Positions 6,966 to 14,275 of a stretch of DNA of 21,565 bases are shown one piece after another. The notes under the pieces are model-generated. The model was not told the origin of the DNA and did not search any database. It worked only from the letters and a program-made list of their open reading frames with translations. A program made the translations under genes and the position numbers. This DNA is from JBHIBA01 sp046758845 (GTDB lineage Bacteria; UBA8248; JACPRG01; G963555815). Where the stretch lies: contig JBHIBA010000044.1 of NCBI GenBank assembly GCA_046758845.1, positions 1 through 21,565 of the forward strand. Reading direction: 5' to 3'. How positions within the stretch are numbered: the stretch's first letter is position 1; every line of letters starts with the position of its first letter.

Positions 6966-7355
6966 GTGCCATCCTTTCACTGCGATCACGTGCATTACCG
7001 CACCACCGACGTAGCGCCCGTTGTCGAGTTCTTCCAGAAGATCTTCGGGGCCGAGGTATTTTCCCAAGACGAGATTGACGGCTGGCCTTTCGTCCGGGTG
7101 AGGCTCGGCGACATCAATGTGACGGTCTCCGGGCCCCCCAAAGGAGTCACGGAGCTTCATCCTACGGAGGGAAAGATCCTGCGGGGTCTTGACCACCTCG
7201 CCCTCGGCGTGGACGACCTGGATGCCGTCGCGGCGGAGCTCAAGGCCAGAGGAGCCAACTTCATCACGGAGCCCACCCAGTCGAACCCCCATCTGAGGAT
7301 CTCGTTCCTCGAAGGACCTTCGGGGATCCGGGTCGAGGTCCTTCAGAGGATGTGA
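6966..7355 (+). CDS. VOC-superfamily protein (glyoxalase / methylmalonyl-CoA epimerase-like)
   Basis: A 129-residue vicinal-oxygen-chelate protein made of two beta-alpha-beta-beta-beta modules. The metal-ligand pattern is visible: His8 in CDHVHYRTTD, His77 in LDHLALGVDDLDA and Glu124 in IRVEVLQ. The family includes glyoxalase I, methylmalonyl-CoA epimerase, dioxygenases and antibiotic-resistance proteins, and the sequence alone does not decide among them. The next gene downstream (starting at 7500) is an acyl-CoA synthetase-like protein, which makes a CoA-thioester role possible but unproven. The start is GTG at 6966, preceded by AGGAGA at a good distance, and the conserved domain begins a few residues later. 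The 216-bp gap upstream carries the two hairpins. Confidence 0.88.
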   Translation: MPSFHCDHVHYRTTDVAPVVEFFQKIFGAEVFSQDEIDGWPFVRVRLGDINVTVSGPPKGVTELHPTEGKILRGLDHLALGVDDLDAVAAELKARGANFITEPTQSNPHLRISFLEGPSGIRVEVLQRM

Positions 7356-7499
7356 GGAGCCTTCGGCGCTTTTCCTCGGCTCGTTCGTCCAACGAGGCGT
7401 TGGAGAGCGGGCATGGAAACGAAGGCAATCAAGGTCGGGGCCGCCTATCCTGGGAGCCTTTGAAGGGCGATCCTGCTCCTACGGTTCGCGAGGCGCCGC

Positions 7500-8915
7500 A
7501 TGTCCGCCCTTTCCACCCTGCTAGAGGCCCGCTCCGTCGCCGTCGTCGGCGCGTCCGCCTCGGAAGGTAAACCCGGCAACATCCTCCTCAGAAACATCAT
7601 CGAAAACGGGTACAGCGGCGCCCTCTATCCCATCAATCCCCGCGGCGGTGAGATCCTGGGCCACGAGGCCTACCCTTCTCTCAGAGAGACGCCGGGCGAG
7701 TTGGACCTTGCCATCTTCCTCCTTCCTCGCCAACAGGTGCTCCCCGCCTTGCAGGAGGCGGGAGACCGGGGCGTGCGGACCGCCGTCATCGTCTCGGCCG
7801 GGTTCGCAGAGGTCGGCCGGGAGGGGAAGCGCCTGCAAGCCGAGCTGAAAAAAGTCGCGGCCAGGGCGGGGATTCGGTGCATCGGGCCGAACAGCATCGG
7901 ATTCTTGAACCGCAAAGAGCGCCTCATCGCCACCTTCATCCCCTTCCGGGACTGGCAAGACGGCCCCATCAGCCTCATGGGGCAGTGGGGGATCTTCGCC
8001 GGCGCCCTCGGCGACGACCTCATGGACCGGGAGACCCAACGCCTCGGAATCGGAAAGAACGTCAGCTTCGGCAACATGATGGACTTCGATGAGGTGGACT
8101 TCCTCGACTACTGTGCCGGTGACCCGGAGACCCGCCTCCTCGGGGTCCACGTAGAATCGATGCGCCGGCCGGCGCGGTTTTTCGCCGGGGCCCGCGAAGT
8201 GGTCCTGAAGAAACCCATCATCCTGCTCAAGCCGGGACGCACGGACCTCGGGGCCGACGCCGCTTCGAGACACACGGGCGAGCGGGCCACGGACGAGAAG
8301 CTCGTTCGCCAGGGGGTATCCCGAGGCGGAGTGGTGCGCGCCCGAGACCTGGACGAGTTCCTCGCCTTTCTTCTGGGCTTCAGCCGACAACCCCTTCCGC
8401 CGGGCGGGAGGGTGGCCGTCCTCTCCTACAGCGGAGGGAGCAACGTCCTCGCCGTGGACGAGCTGATCGAGGCGGGCCTCAACCTGGCGCGCCTATCAGG
8501 CGAAACGAGACGAAGGCTTGGGAGGCTCCTCCCGGACTGGCAGCCGGTCTTCGATCCGTCGGACATCGGTGTCGCCCAGGGACACGAGAATCGAAAAACC
8601 CACGGCGAGGCTCTCGCCGCGCTCCTGGACGACCCGGGCGTGGACGCCGTCCTTTACATCCTTTGCGCCGTCCAGAACTCGGACTTTGATGGCGTGGGGG
8701 AGACGTTTCGAGAGGCGATCGCCGGGCACCCGGAAAAGCCCGTATTCCTGGTCGCAATGGGGGGCGCCGTCAAGAGGGCCTGGCTGCGGGAGCTGGAGGA
8801 CACCCGCCTTCCCGTCTATCCGACCACCTCGCTCCCCATTCGGACGCTGGGCGTCATGCACCGCCTCGCCGTCTTTCGCAGGAACGCCGCAGAGGCTGAG
8901 GCCCCCCGGGGCTAA
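7500..8915 (+). CDS. Acyl-CoA synthetase (ADP-forming) alpha-subunit-like / CoA-binding protein
   Basis: A 471-residue protein with the alpha-subunit order of ADP-forming acyl-CoA synthetases. The N-terminal CoA-binding Rossmann domain (about 5-130; SVAVVGASASEGKPGNILLRN, LYPINPRGGEILG) is followed by two succinyl-CoA-synthetase-like domains (about 150-290 and 305-460). These enzymes convert acyl-CoA, ADP and phosphate to acid, CoA and ATP through a phosphohistidine. The expected His is present as His258 in SRHTGERATDE. The ATP-grasp beta part is absent from this protein and from the neighbourhood; the ATP-grasp protein at 2210-3472 belongs to another family. The ATG at 7500 has a weak GAGG upstream. 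Its stop codon overlaps that of the convergent oxidoreductase by 2 nt. The substrate is unknown. Confidence 0.88.
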   Translation: MSALSTLLEARSVAVVGASASEGKPGNILLRNIIENGYSGALYPINPRGGEILGHEAYPSLRETPGELDLAIFLLPRQQVLPALQEAGDRGVRTAVIVSAGFAEVGREGKRLQAELKKVAARAGIRCIGPNSIGFLNRKERLIATFIPFRDWQDGPISLMGQWGIFAGALGDDLMDRETQRLGIGKNVSFGNMMDFDEVDFLDYCAGDPETRLLGVHVESMRRPARFFAGAREVVLKKPIILLKPGRTDLGADAASRHTGERATDEKLVRQGVSRGGVVRARDLDEFLAFLLGFSRQPLPPGGRVAVLSYSGGSNVLAVDELIEAGLNLARLSGETRRRLGRLLPDWQPVFDPSDIGVAQGHENRKTHGEALAALLDDPGVDAVLYILCAVQNSDFDGVGETFREAIAGHPEKPVFLVAMGGAVKRAWLRELEDTRLPVYPTTSLPIRTLGVMHRLAVFRRNAAEAEAPRG

Positions 8916-9952
8916 TTCTCGGGGATCAGGACGAGCTTGCCGATGGCCTTTCTCTGTTCCAGGAGGAGGTGGGCGCGGCGGGCCTCCTTGAGGGGCATGA
9001 CCTCCTGGATCACGGGGTTGAAAACCCCGCGCTCCAAGAGGCGAACGATGGTGTGGAACTCGTTGAGGGTGCCGTAGTTGGAGCCGATGAGCGAAAGCTG
9101 CTTGTGGAAGATGTGCGCGATGTTCGTTGTCGCCTCGTACCCCGAGGTTCCTCCGCAGGTGACGAGACGGCCCATCCGAACCAGGCTGCGGACGCTGCCG
9201 TCCCAGGTGTCCTTGCCGGTGTGCTCGAACACCACGTCCACGCCCCGCTTCGCCGTGAGACGCCGGACCTCCTCGGCGAATTCCTGCTTCCGGTAGTTGA
9301 TGACGTGCTCGGCGCCCATCTCCCGGGCTCGGTGACACTTTTCATCCGAACCGGCCGTGCCGAAGACCCGGGCCCCCACGTACCTGGCGATCTGCATAGC
9401 GGCCATCCCGAGGCCGCTCCCTATCGCGTGGATGAGAACGTCCTCGCCCGGCCGGAGCCTGGCCCGGGTGATCAGCATGTGCCAGGAGGTGAGAAAGACC
9501 TGGTTGAGGGCGGCCGCCGCCTCCCAGGAGACACGGGCGGTGTCGAAAGGAACCGCGTTGACGCCGGGCAACTTCATGTACTGGGCATAGCCCCCCCATT
9601 CGTGCGCCCCGAGGTAACCGCGCCGGATACAGACGTTTGTCTCGCCCGCCAGGCAGAATTCACACCGGCCGCAAGAGAGCGTTCCGAAAGCGATGGCCGG
9701 CATGCCCGCGCGCACCCCCTCCACGCCCGAGCCGACCTCAACGATTTCACCGGCGATGTCCATCCCCAGGACGTGAGGGAAGGACTTGTTCGGACGATAA
9801 GGATGCCCCGTGCGGGCCATGAGGTCGGCCTGGTTGAGGGCCGTCGCCCGCACCCGCATCAGGACCTCGCCCGAAGAGGGTTTCGGCGCGGGGACCTCCT
9901 CATATTCCAACACGTCGATGGGACCATACTCGTGAAAGACTACGGCTCTCAT
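8912..9952 (-). CDS. Zinc-containing MDR family alcohol dehydrogenase / quinone oxidoreductase
   Basis: A 346-residue medium-chain dehydrogenase/reductase. The N-terminal GroES-like catalytic domain is followed by a Rossmann NAD(P)-binding domain (about 150-280, nucleotide motif HAIGSGLGMAAMQIARYVGARV). The structural zinc lobe is intact, with Cys94, Cys97, Cys100 and Cys108 in CGRCEFCLAGETNVC. The catalytic-zinc Cys of true alcohol dehydrogenases is missing: the expected region reads ALNQADLMARTG, as in quinone oxidoreductase and enoyl reductase branches. The protein is therefore probably an NADPH-dependent reductase of an activated alkene or carbonyl. The ATG at 9952 was chosen over a longer frame to 10000 because AGGAG lies 5 nt upstream and MRAVVFHEYGP is the family N-terminus. 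It converges on the CoA-synthetase gene. Confidence 0.9.
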   Translation of the reverse strand: MRAVVFHEYGPIDVLEYEEVPAPKPSSGEVLMRVRATALNQADLMARTGHPYRPNKSFPHVLGMDIAGEIVEVGSGVEGVRAGMPAIAFGTLSCGRCEFCLAGETNVCIRRGYLGAHEWGGYAQYMKLPGVNAVPFDTARVSWEAAAALNQVFLTSWHMLITRARLRPGEDVLIHAIGSGLGMAAMQIARYVGARVFGTAGSDEKCHRAREMGAEHVINYRKQEFAEEVRRLTAKRGVDVVFEHTGKDTWDGSVRSLVRMGRLVTCGGTSGYEATTNIAHIFHKQLSLIGSNYGTLNEFHTIVRLLERGVFNPVIQEVMPLKEARRAHLLLEQRKAIGKLVLIPEN

Positions 9953-10116
9953 GGGTCTCCTCTCAGCCCCTTTCTTAACAAAACGAAAAGAGGTTTGCAC
10001 GCGAAAAGGATACGACTAATTAAGATCCGAAGCTGAATGAGAGCGTCAAGGGGAACCGGCGACCTCTCTGTCAGTGCTCTCCTTGGGGGGCTCAACGAAT
10101 AAAGGGGAACAACACG

Positions 10117-10521
10117 ATGTCTGACGGGCCGACGACCGCTTCTCCCTCCCGGCCTCTCCACTACACGGAAGCCGAGTTTCCGGAAATTGAATGCGTCCCT
10201 AACGCGTACCCGGACCGCGAGTACTCCGTCAATATCTCGATACCCGAGTTCACCTGCTTGTGTCCGGTCACCGGCCTGCCCGATTTCGCGGAGATCCGCG
10301 TCGAGTACGTCCCCGGCGAAGAACTGATTGAGCTGAAATCCCTGAAGTACTACATCCTGGCCTATCGCAACGTGGGTATTCACCACGAAAGCACCACCAA
10401 CAAGATTCTGGATGACCTCGTGGCGGCCTGCACACCCCGAAGGATGGAGGTCACCGGGGATTTCTCCGTCCGCGGGGGCATCAAGACGGTCGTCCGCGCG
10501 ACTTATCACAGGGAAACCTGA
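10117..10521 (+). CDS. queF: NADPH-dependent 7-cyano-7-deazaguanine reductase QueF (type I)
   Basis: A 134-residue unimodular QueF that reduces preQ0 to preQ1 in queuosine biosynthesis. The nucleophile motif FTCLCPVTGLPDFA carries Cys49, which forms the thioimide with the substrate nitrile, and Asp56. The substrate-binding ELIELKSLKYYILAYRN and the IHHEST segment (His90, Glu91) match the family, and the length fits the short YkvM-type enzyme. The ATG at 10117 follows AAGGGGAAC, a modest ribosome binding site. The other queuosine genes are not here. I looked for a preQ1 riboswitch in the 160-bp upstream gap and did not see one. The gene is divergent from the MDR oxidoreductase. Confidence 0.96.
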   Translation: MSDGPTTASPSRPLHYTEAEFPEIECVPNAYPDREYSVNISIPEFTCLCPVTGLPDFAEIRVEYVPGEELIELKSLKYYILAYRNVGIHHESTTNKILDDLVAACTPRRMEVTGDFSVRGGIKTVVRATYHRET

Positions 10522-10682
10522 CGAACCGTTATCGTCGGCCGCAACCGCGCAAGATTACGGCCGCAGTTTCAAAGGGACTGTCCGAAAATTCCCGCCGGAT
10601 GAACGGAAACCAGCCCTCACTCATCTCTCCGCTCCTCCATACCCTCCGTAGGTCCCAGGGGGCGTCGTGGACAACCTTGACT

Positions 10683-12626
10683 TCAATAGGCCGGCCTTCG
10701 TCCGATGATGGGTGGCGTGAAATCAACCTTCTCGCTGAGGTATCCCAGGGCCGCGACGACGAGCCCGATCAGGTCGGTGACCGGATCGGGATGCAGCAAC
10801 AGCAGGCCTCCCGCGATGTAGAGGGATCTCTCTATGGGGGTGGCGGGTTTTCGTAAAAACCCCATGACGCCCGCCTCGATCGCAAACATCGCCACAACGG
10901 CGCTTGCGACAGAGAGGAGAATGTCCAGCGGACTTCCTTGCATGAGGAGGGCGGCGTTGGAAATGAAATAGAAGGGGATAATGTATCCCCCGATCCCCAG
11001 GCGCATGGCCTCCCAGGCGGTGCGAACCCACCCGCCGCCGGAGATGGCCGACGCGGTGAAGACCGCGATGCACACGGGCGGAGTCAGGCCCGACTTGATG
11101 GCAAAGTAAAAGATAAAAAGGTGACCCGCCAGCGCCGGCACGCCCAGCTTGGAAAGCGCCGGCGCCAGGACCGCCGACGCGATGACGTACGCGGCTGTGG
11201 TCGTCATCCCCATCCCCAGGATGATGGCGGTGACCATCGTGGCGAACAGCGCCAGCGCCATGCTGGTCCCGGCCAGCGCGATGATCAACTCGGACACCTT
11301 CACCCCGAAACCTGTCAGGGAGATCATTGTCACGGCCATCTGGACGCAGCTCATCATCACCATGAGCCACGCCAGCGCCGACAGGACCGCCCTGTAGTAC
11401 CCCTCGCCGATGACCTTGAGGCGCTCCCAGAGGTCCCTCAGCCTCATTTTCCCCATAAGGAGAAAGACGGCCATCGCAGCGATGATGGCCCAGGCCGCAG
11501 CGAATTGCGCCGGATAGAGCAGGACCAGCAGATAAAGGAGTAGACCCACAGGAACCACGAAAATCAGGACTTGGCGGGGCGCGAAGACCTCTCTCAACGG
11601 CGGGATCTGATCCGGCGGCATTCTCTTGATTCCGCGCCTTCCGGCTTCGACCCACACCCCGGCCATGACACCCACGAAATAGACCACCGCCGGGATGAGC
11701 CCAGCGACCATGACCTTCACGTAGGGCATCCCCAGGAACTCAGCCATTACGAAGGCCCCCGCCCCCATGATGGGGGGCATGATCTGCCCACCCGAAGACG
11801 CCGAGGCCTCAACGCCTCCCGCCATCTCGTTGCTGAACCCGAGGCGCTTCATCGTCGGAATGGTGAAGGCCCCCGTGGTCGCCACGTTGGCCACGGAGGA
11901 ACCCGACAGCATCCCGAAAAATGCGCTGGAGATGACGGCGATGTGCCCCGCCCCTCCCCGCAGGCGGCCCCCGCCCACCGCGGCCAAGTCCATAAAGGTC
12001 TTTCCCACACCTGTGGCGAACAAGACCGGCCCAAAGATGACAAACAGGGCGATCAGCCGGCTCGTCAGGTCGGTCAGCAGGCCCCAGATTCCCTCCGTCA
12101 TGAGGTAGAACTGGTAGAAGATCTCCTCGACGCCAAACCCCGCGTGTCCGAACATCCCAGGGATCCAGGGACCCACCAGGCCATAGACGACAAAAAGAAG
12201 CACCAGCAAGGGGATCACGAACCCGAGGGCCCGGCGCGTCCCTTCCAGAAGGGAAACCGCCAAAACGACGCTCAAGACGATGTGGAAAGGCTCGTAGAAC
12301 CCCGGTCGGCGGACCAGCGCCTCCCAGTTGAACATCAAGTAGATGCAGGGAACCAGACTGACGGCGACCAGGAAGAGGTCCAGCAGACCGGGAGACCGGG
12401 GCGTCCCCAAGAGCAAGCGGCCGGCACCAGAGCGAAGCGGCTTCGTTCGAATCGCCGAGTGGACAGGATAGCCGATGAAAACAAGAAGCAGGCCGAAGGC
12501 CAGGGAGATGGATCCCTGAAGCACCGGGTGGAAGGCGACCGTGAGGGCCGTGTAAATGAGGAAAACGCTCCAAGCGGCCGCGCAGACGCCTGCGATCCCT
12601 TTCCAAACCCCCGTGAGCTCCCGCAT
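10683..12626 (-). CDS. TRAP transporter fused permease (4TM/12TM, TAXI type)
   Basis: A 647-residue, very hydrophobic protein combining the small (DctQ-like, about residues 10-150) and large (DctM-like, about 155-600) TRAP membrane subunits, the fused form that partners TAXI receptors. Many membrane segments are visible, for example near 12-35, 40-55, 80-98 and 115-150, then a long series to the C-terminus. Family signatures include AVISSAFFGMLSGSSVANV, GGVEASASSGGQIMPPIMGA and ILGMGMTTTAAYVIASAVLA. TRAP systems import organic acids or related solutes using the sodium or proton gradient. It is the last gene of the operon whose third-to-last gene encodes the receptor. The ATG at 12626 has only a poor upstream GC-rich ribosome binding site, so it may rely on coupled translation. 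Confidence 0.95.
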   Translation of the reverse strand: MRELTGVWKGIAGVCAAAWSVFLIYTALTVAFHPVLQGSISLAFGLLLVFIGYPVHSAIRTKPLRSGAGRLLLGTPRSPGLLDLFLVAVSLVPCIYLMFNWEALVRRPGFYEPFHIVLSVVLAVSLLEGTRRALGFVIPLLVLLFVVYGLVGPWIPGMFGHAGFGVEEIFYQFYLMTEGIWGLLTDLTSRLIALFVIFGPVLFATGVGKTFMDLAAVGGGRLRGGAGHIAVISSAFFGMLSGSSVANVATTGAFTIPTMKRLGFSNEMAGGVEASASSGGQIMPPIMGAGAFVMAEFLGMPYVKVMVAGLIPAVVYFVGVMAGVWVEAGRRGIKRMPPDQIPPLREVFAPRQVLIFVVPVGLLLYLLVLLYPAQFAAAWAIIAAMAVFLLMGKMRLRDLWERLKVIGEGYYRAVLSALAWLMVMMSCVQMAVTMISLTGFGVKVSELIIALAGTSMALALFATMVTAIILGMGMTTTAAYVIASAVLAPALSKLGVPALAGHLFIFYFAIKSGLTPPVCIAVFTASAISGGGWVRTAWEAMRLGIGGYIIPFYFISNAALLMQGSPLDILLSVASAVVAMFAIEAGVMGFLRKPATPIERSLYIAGGLLLLHPDPVTDLIGLVVAALGYLSEKVDFTPPIIGRRPAY

Positions 12627-12688
12627 AGTTCGCCCGCCCGCCGCGGGAAGAAGGCCCCCCCTTCGCCTTCCCCGACCTGAAGCGACCG

Positions 12689-13081
12689 TTACTTCGTCAC
12701 AACGAGCAGGAACTTCGCCCGGCTTCCCTTATCGCCCGTCGCCTCGATGGTGTATTTGCCCGGTTTCAATACCCTGGGAATCGCCGACTTCACACTGAAG
12801 GCGCCCGAATCGTCGGCAACGATCGCATCGACTTTTCGGGTCCCCAGCCCAAGGCGCAGACCCGGGCCCGCCAACACGACGACATCCACGGTCTCACCGG
12901 CCTCAAATCCCGCCCCGCCAATGGAGACCACCGTCCTGGGCTTTCCACTGCCGGGGGTCACGGCCAACTGGGCGTTCTTCCCCCCGAAAGCCGGCGCGAT
13001 CCAGACCGAGAGAAAGACGATCGAGAGTACAAACCCTGCAATGGCTCTTCTGTTTTCAGACCGATACGTCCGATTACGCAT
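12689..13081 (-). CDS. Small secreted protein with an Ig-like/TIG-like domain
   Basis: A 130-residue protein of unknown function. Residues 1-33 are an export signal: basic MRNRTYRSENRR, then a hydrophobic core AIAGFVLSIVFLSVWIA, then a likely cleavage near AFGG. The mature part (about 95 residues) looks like a single beta-sandwich of the IPT/TIG or big-Ig type: LAVTPGSGKPRTVVSIGGAGFEAGE, then alternating strands, ending KYTIEATGDKGSRAKFLLVV. The ATG at 13081 was chosen because AGGAGG lies 9 nt upstream; longer starts lack one and would disrupt the signal peptide. It sits between the TAXI receptor and the TRAP permease genes, all on one strand. It may be an accessory periplasmic or surface protein of the uptake system, which is inference. 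Confidence 0.8.
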   Translation of the reverse strand: MRNRTYRSENRRAIAGFVLSIVFLSVWIAPAFGGKNAQLAVTPGSGKPRTVVSIGGAGFEAGETVDVVVLAGPGLRLGLGTRKVDAIVADDSGAFSVKSAIPRVLKPGKYTIEATGDKGSRAKFLLVVTK

Positions 13082-13179
13082 GAGACGTTCCCTCCTCCTG
13101 ATCCTTTCCGGCATATTCCCTGGAAATCCTTTTTGAGCCACGGTCTCCACGAAGAGGGGAATTCCCAGATGGCCGCCGC

Positions 13180-14172
13180 TCAAATCCCGGGCGGGCGCAA
13201 GTGGGCCGGAACCTTGACTTTGAGCTCTTCCTCGTAAAACCGAACCGCGCCAGCGTGGAAAGGAACCTGCAACTTGTGGCGGATCGCATTCTCAAAGAGC
13301 TCATCGAACTTGCCGACCCGGAGGGTGGTCAGGGGACCCACGATGGCCTTGCGGTTCCCCCAAACGGCCTTGACGATCTTGTAGACGACGTCGTTCGGCA
13401 CATCCTTCCGCACGAAGTCGGTAATGACGTACGCAAAGCTGAGTTGATCCTTCGTAATGGCCTTGAACAAGCCCGCTGGAACCGCCAACGTCTTTCCTTG
13501 CCCGGGGTATTTCTGGTTCATTTTCTTGATGTGGTCGAATCCGATCGGGATGATGTTGATCTCCATGGCCGCCTCGACGTCGAGGATGGCCGCATCCTTA
13601 AACCCGGCCTTGAACCACCCCCGAACCACCCCCGACTTCATCGCATCCGGACTCGCCCCGAGGCCCATCAACTTGTATTTGGGTTTGACGTCGAGGGCCT
13701 TGAAGAAGAACTCAATCAACCTCCCGGAAGTCGTCCCCGGGTTCATCGCGAAAGGCAACCCGTTCAGGCCCTTCAGCGTGGTCACACCGCTCTTCTTGCT
13801 GGTGAGGATGTGGATGGGCGTGATGTACCCTCCCCAGAGGGCCCTGAGGTCTTTGTTGGCCCTTCCATTGAAATCCAGAATGCCCTTATAGCTGGCGTAG
13901 CCGGCCCCGGCGTCCGCCGGGCCCAGGGCGACGCTCCCTCTTTGCAGGCGGACCAGGTTCTCAACATAGCCGCCCGTCTCTACGACGGTGATTTGAATGT
14001 CGCCGGGATAGGCCCGGTTGACCACCCCCGCCATCGCCACGGTGTTGGCGTAAAGACCGGAACGCACGCTGGTGGAGCCCCATTTCAGACGGGTCACCGC
14101 CTCCCCAACGCCAGTTGCGCCCAGGGTTGCAAACAGCGTCACCAGAACCAAACAAAAAATCCGCCTGGACAT
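13180..14172 (-). CDS. TAXI-family TRAP transporter solute-binding receptor
   Basis: A 330-residue periplasmic receptor. The signal peptide MSRRIFCLVLVTLFATLGATGVGEA is followed by the TAXI/NMT1-like fold, with typical stretches LKWGSTSVRSGLYANTVAMAGVVN, GGYVENLVRLQRGSVALGPAD and the ligand-site segment FAMNPGTTSGRLIEFFF. It captures a small organic solute and delivers it to the fused permease encoded two genes downstream. The ATG at 14172 follows AAGGAG and starts the signal peptide; the open frame to 14334 lacks any of this. The ligand is not known. Co-transcription with a molybdenum hydroxylase suggests that enzyme's substrate or a precursor. Confidence 0.94.
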   Translation of the reverse strand: MSRRIFCLVLVTLFATLGATGVGEAVTRLKWGSTSVRSGLYANTVAMAGVVNRAYPGDIQITVVETGGYVENLVRLQRGSVALGPADAGAGYASYKGILDFNGRANKDLRALWGGYITPIHILTSKKSGVTTLKGLNGLPFAMNPGTTSGRLIEFFFKALDVKPKYKLMGLGASPDAMKSGVVRGWFKAGFKDAAILDVEAAMEINIIPIGFDHIKKMNQKYPGQGKTLAVPAGLFKAITKDQLSFAYVITDFVRKDVPNDVVYKIVKAVWGNRKAIVGPLTTLRVGKFDELFENAIRHKLQVPFHAGAVRFYEEELKVKVPAHLRPPGI

Positions 14173-14275
14173 GTCCCCTCTCCTTTCCGATGGAAATGCC
14201 TCAACCGGCCTTCCCTGCGAATCAAGCGAACGTTCTCGGCCCTTCCGGACCGAATCGGGTTTTCGGGCGATCTCC

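Noticed and set aside
7412..7462. A 16-codon frame (METKAIKVGAAYPGSL) ending in TGA upstream of the acyl-CoA synthetase gene, considered as a leader peptide or a second Sec-containing gene
   Set aside because: It has no ribosome binding site, is out of frame with the next gene, and its continuation after the TGA is not recognisable.
10001..10116. preQ1 riboswitch upstream of queF
   Set aside because: I could not find the preQ1-I or preQ1-II core pattern in the leader; queF without a riboswitch is common.
11571..12680. A 369-codon plus-strand frame rich in Arg, His, Asp and Gln
   Set aside because: It is the antisense shadow of the TRAP permease, whose membrane segments and family motifs are unmistakable.
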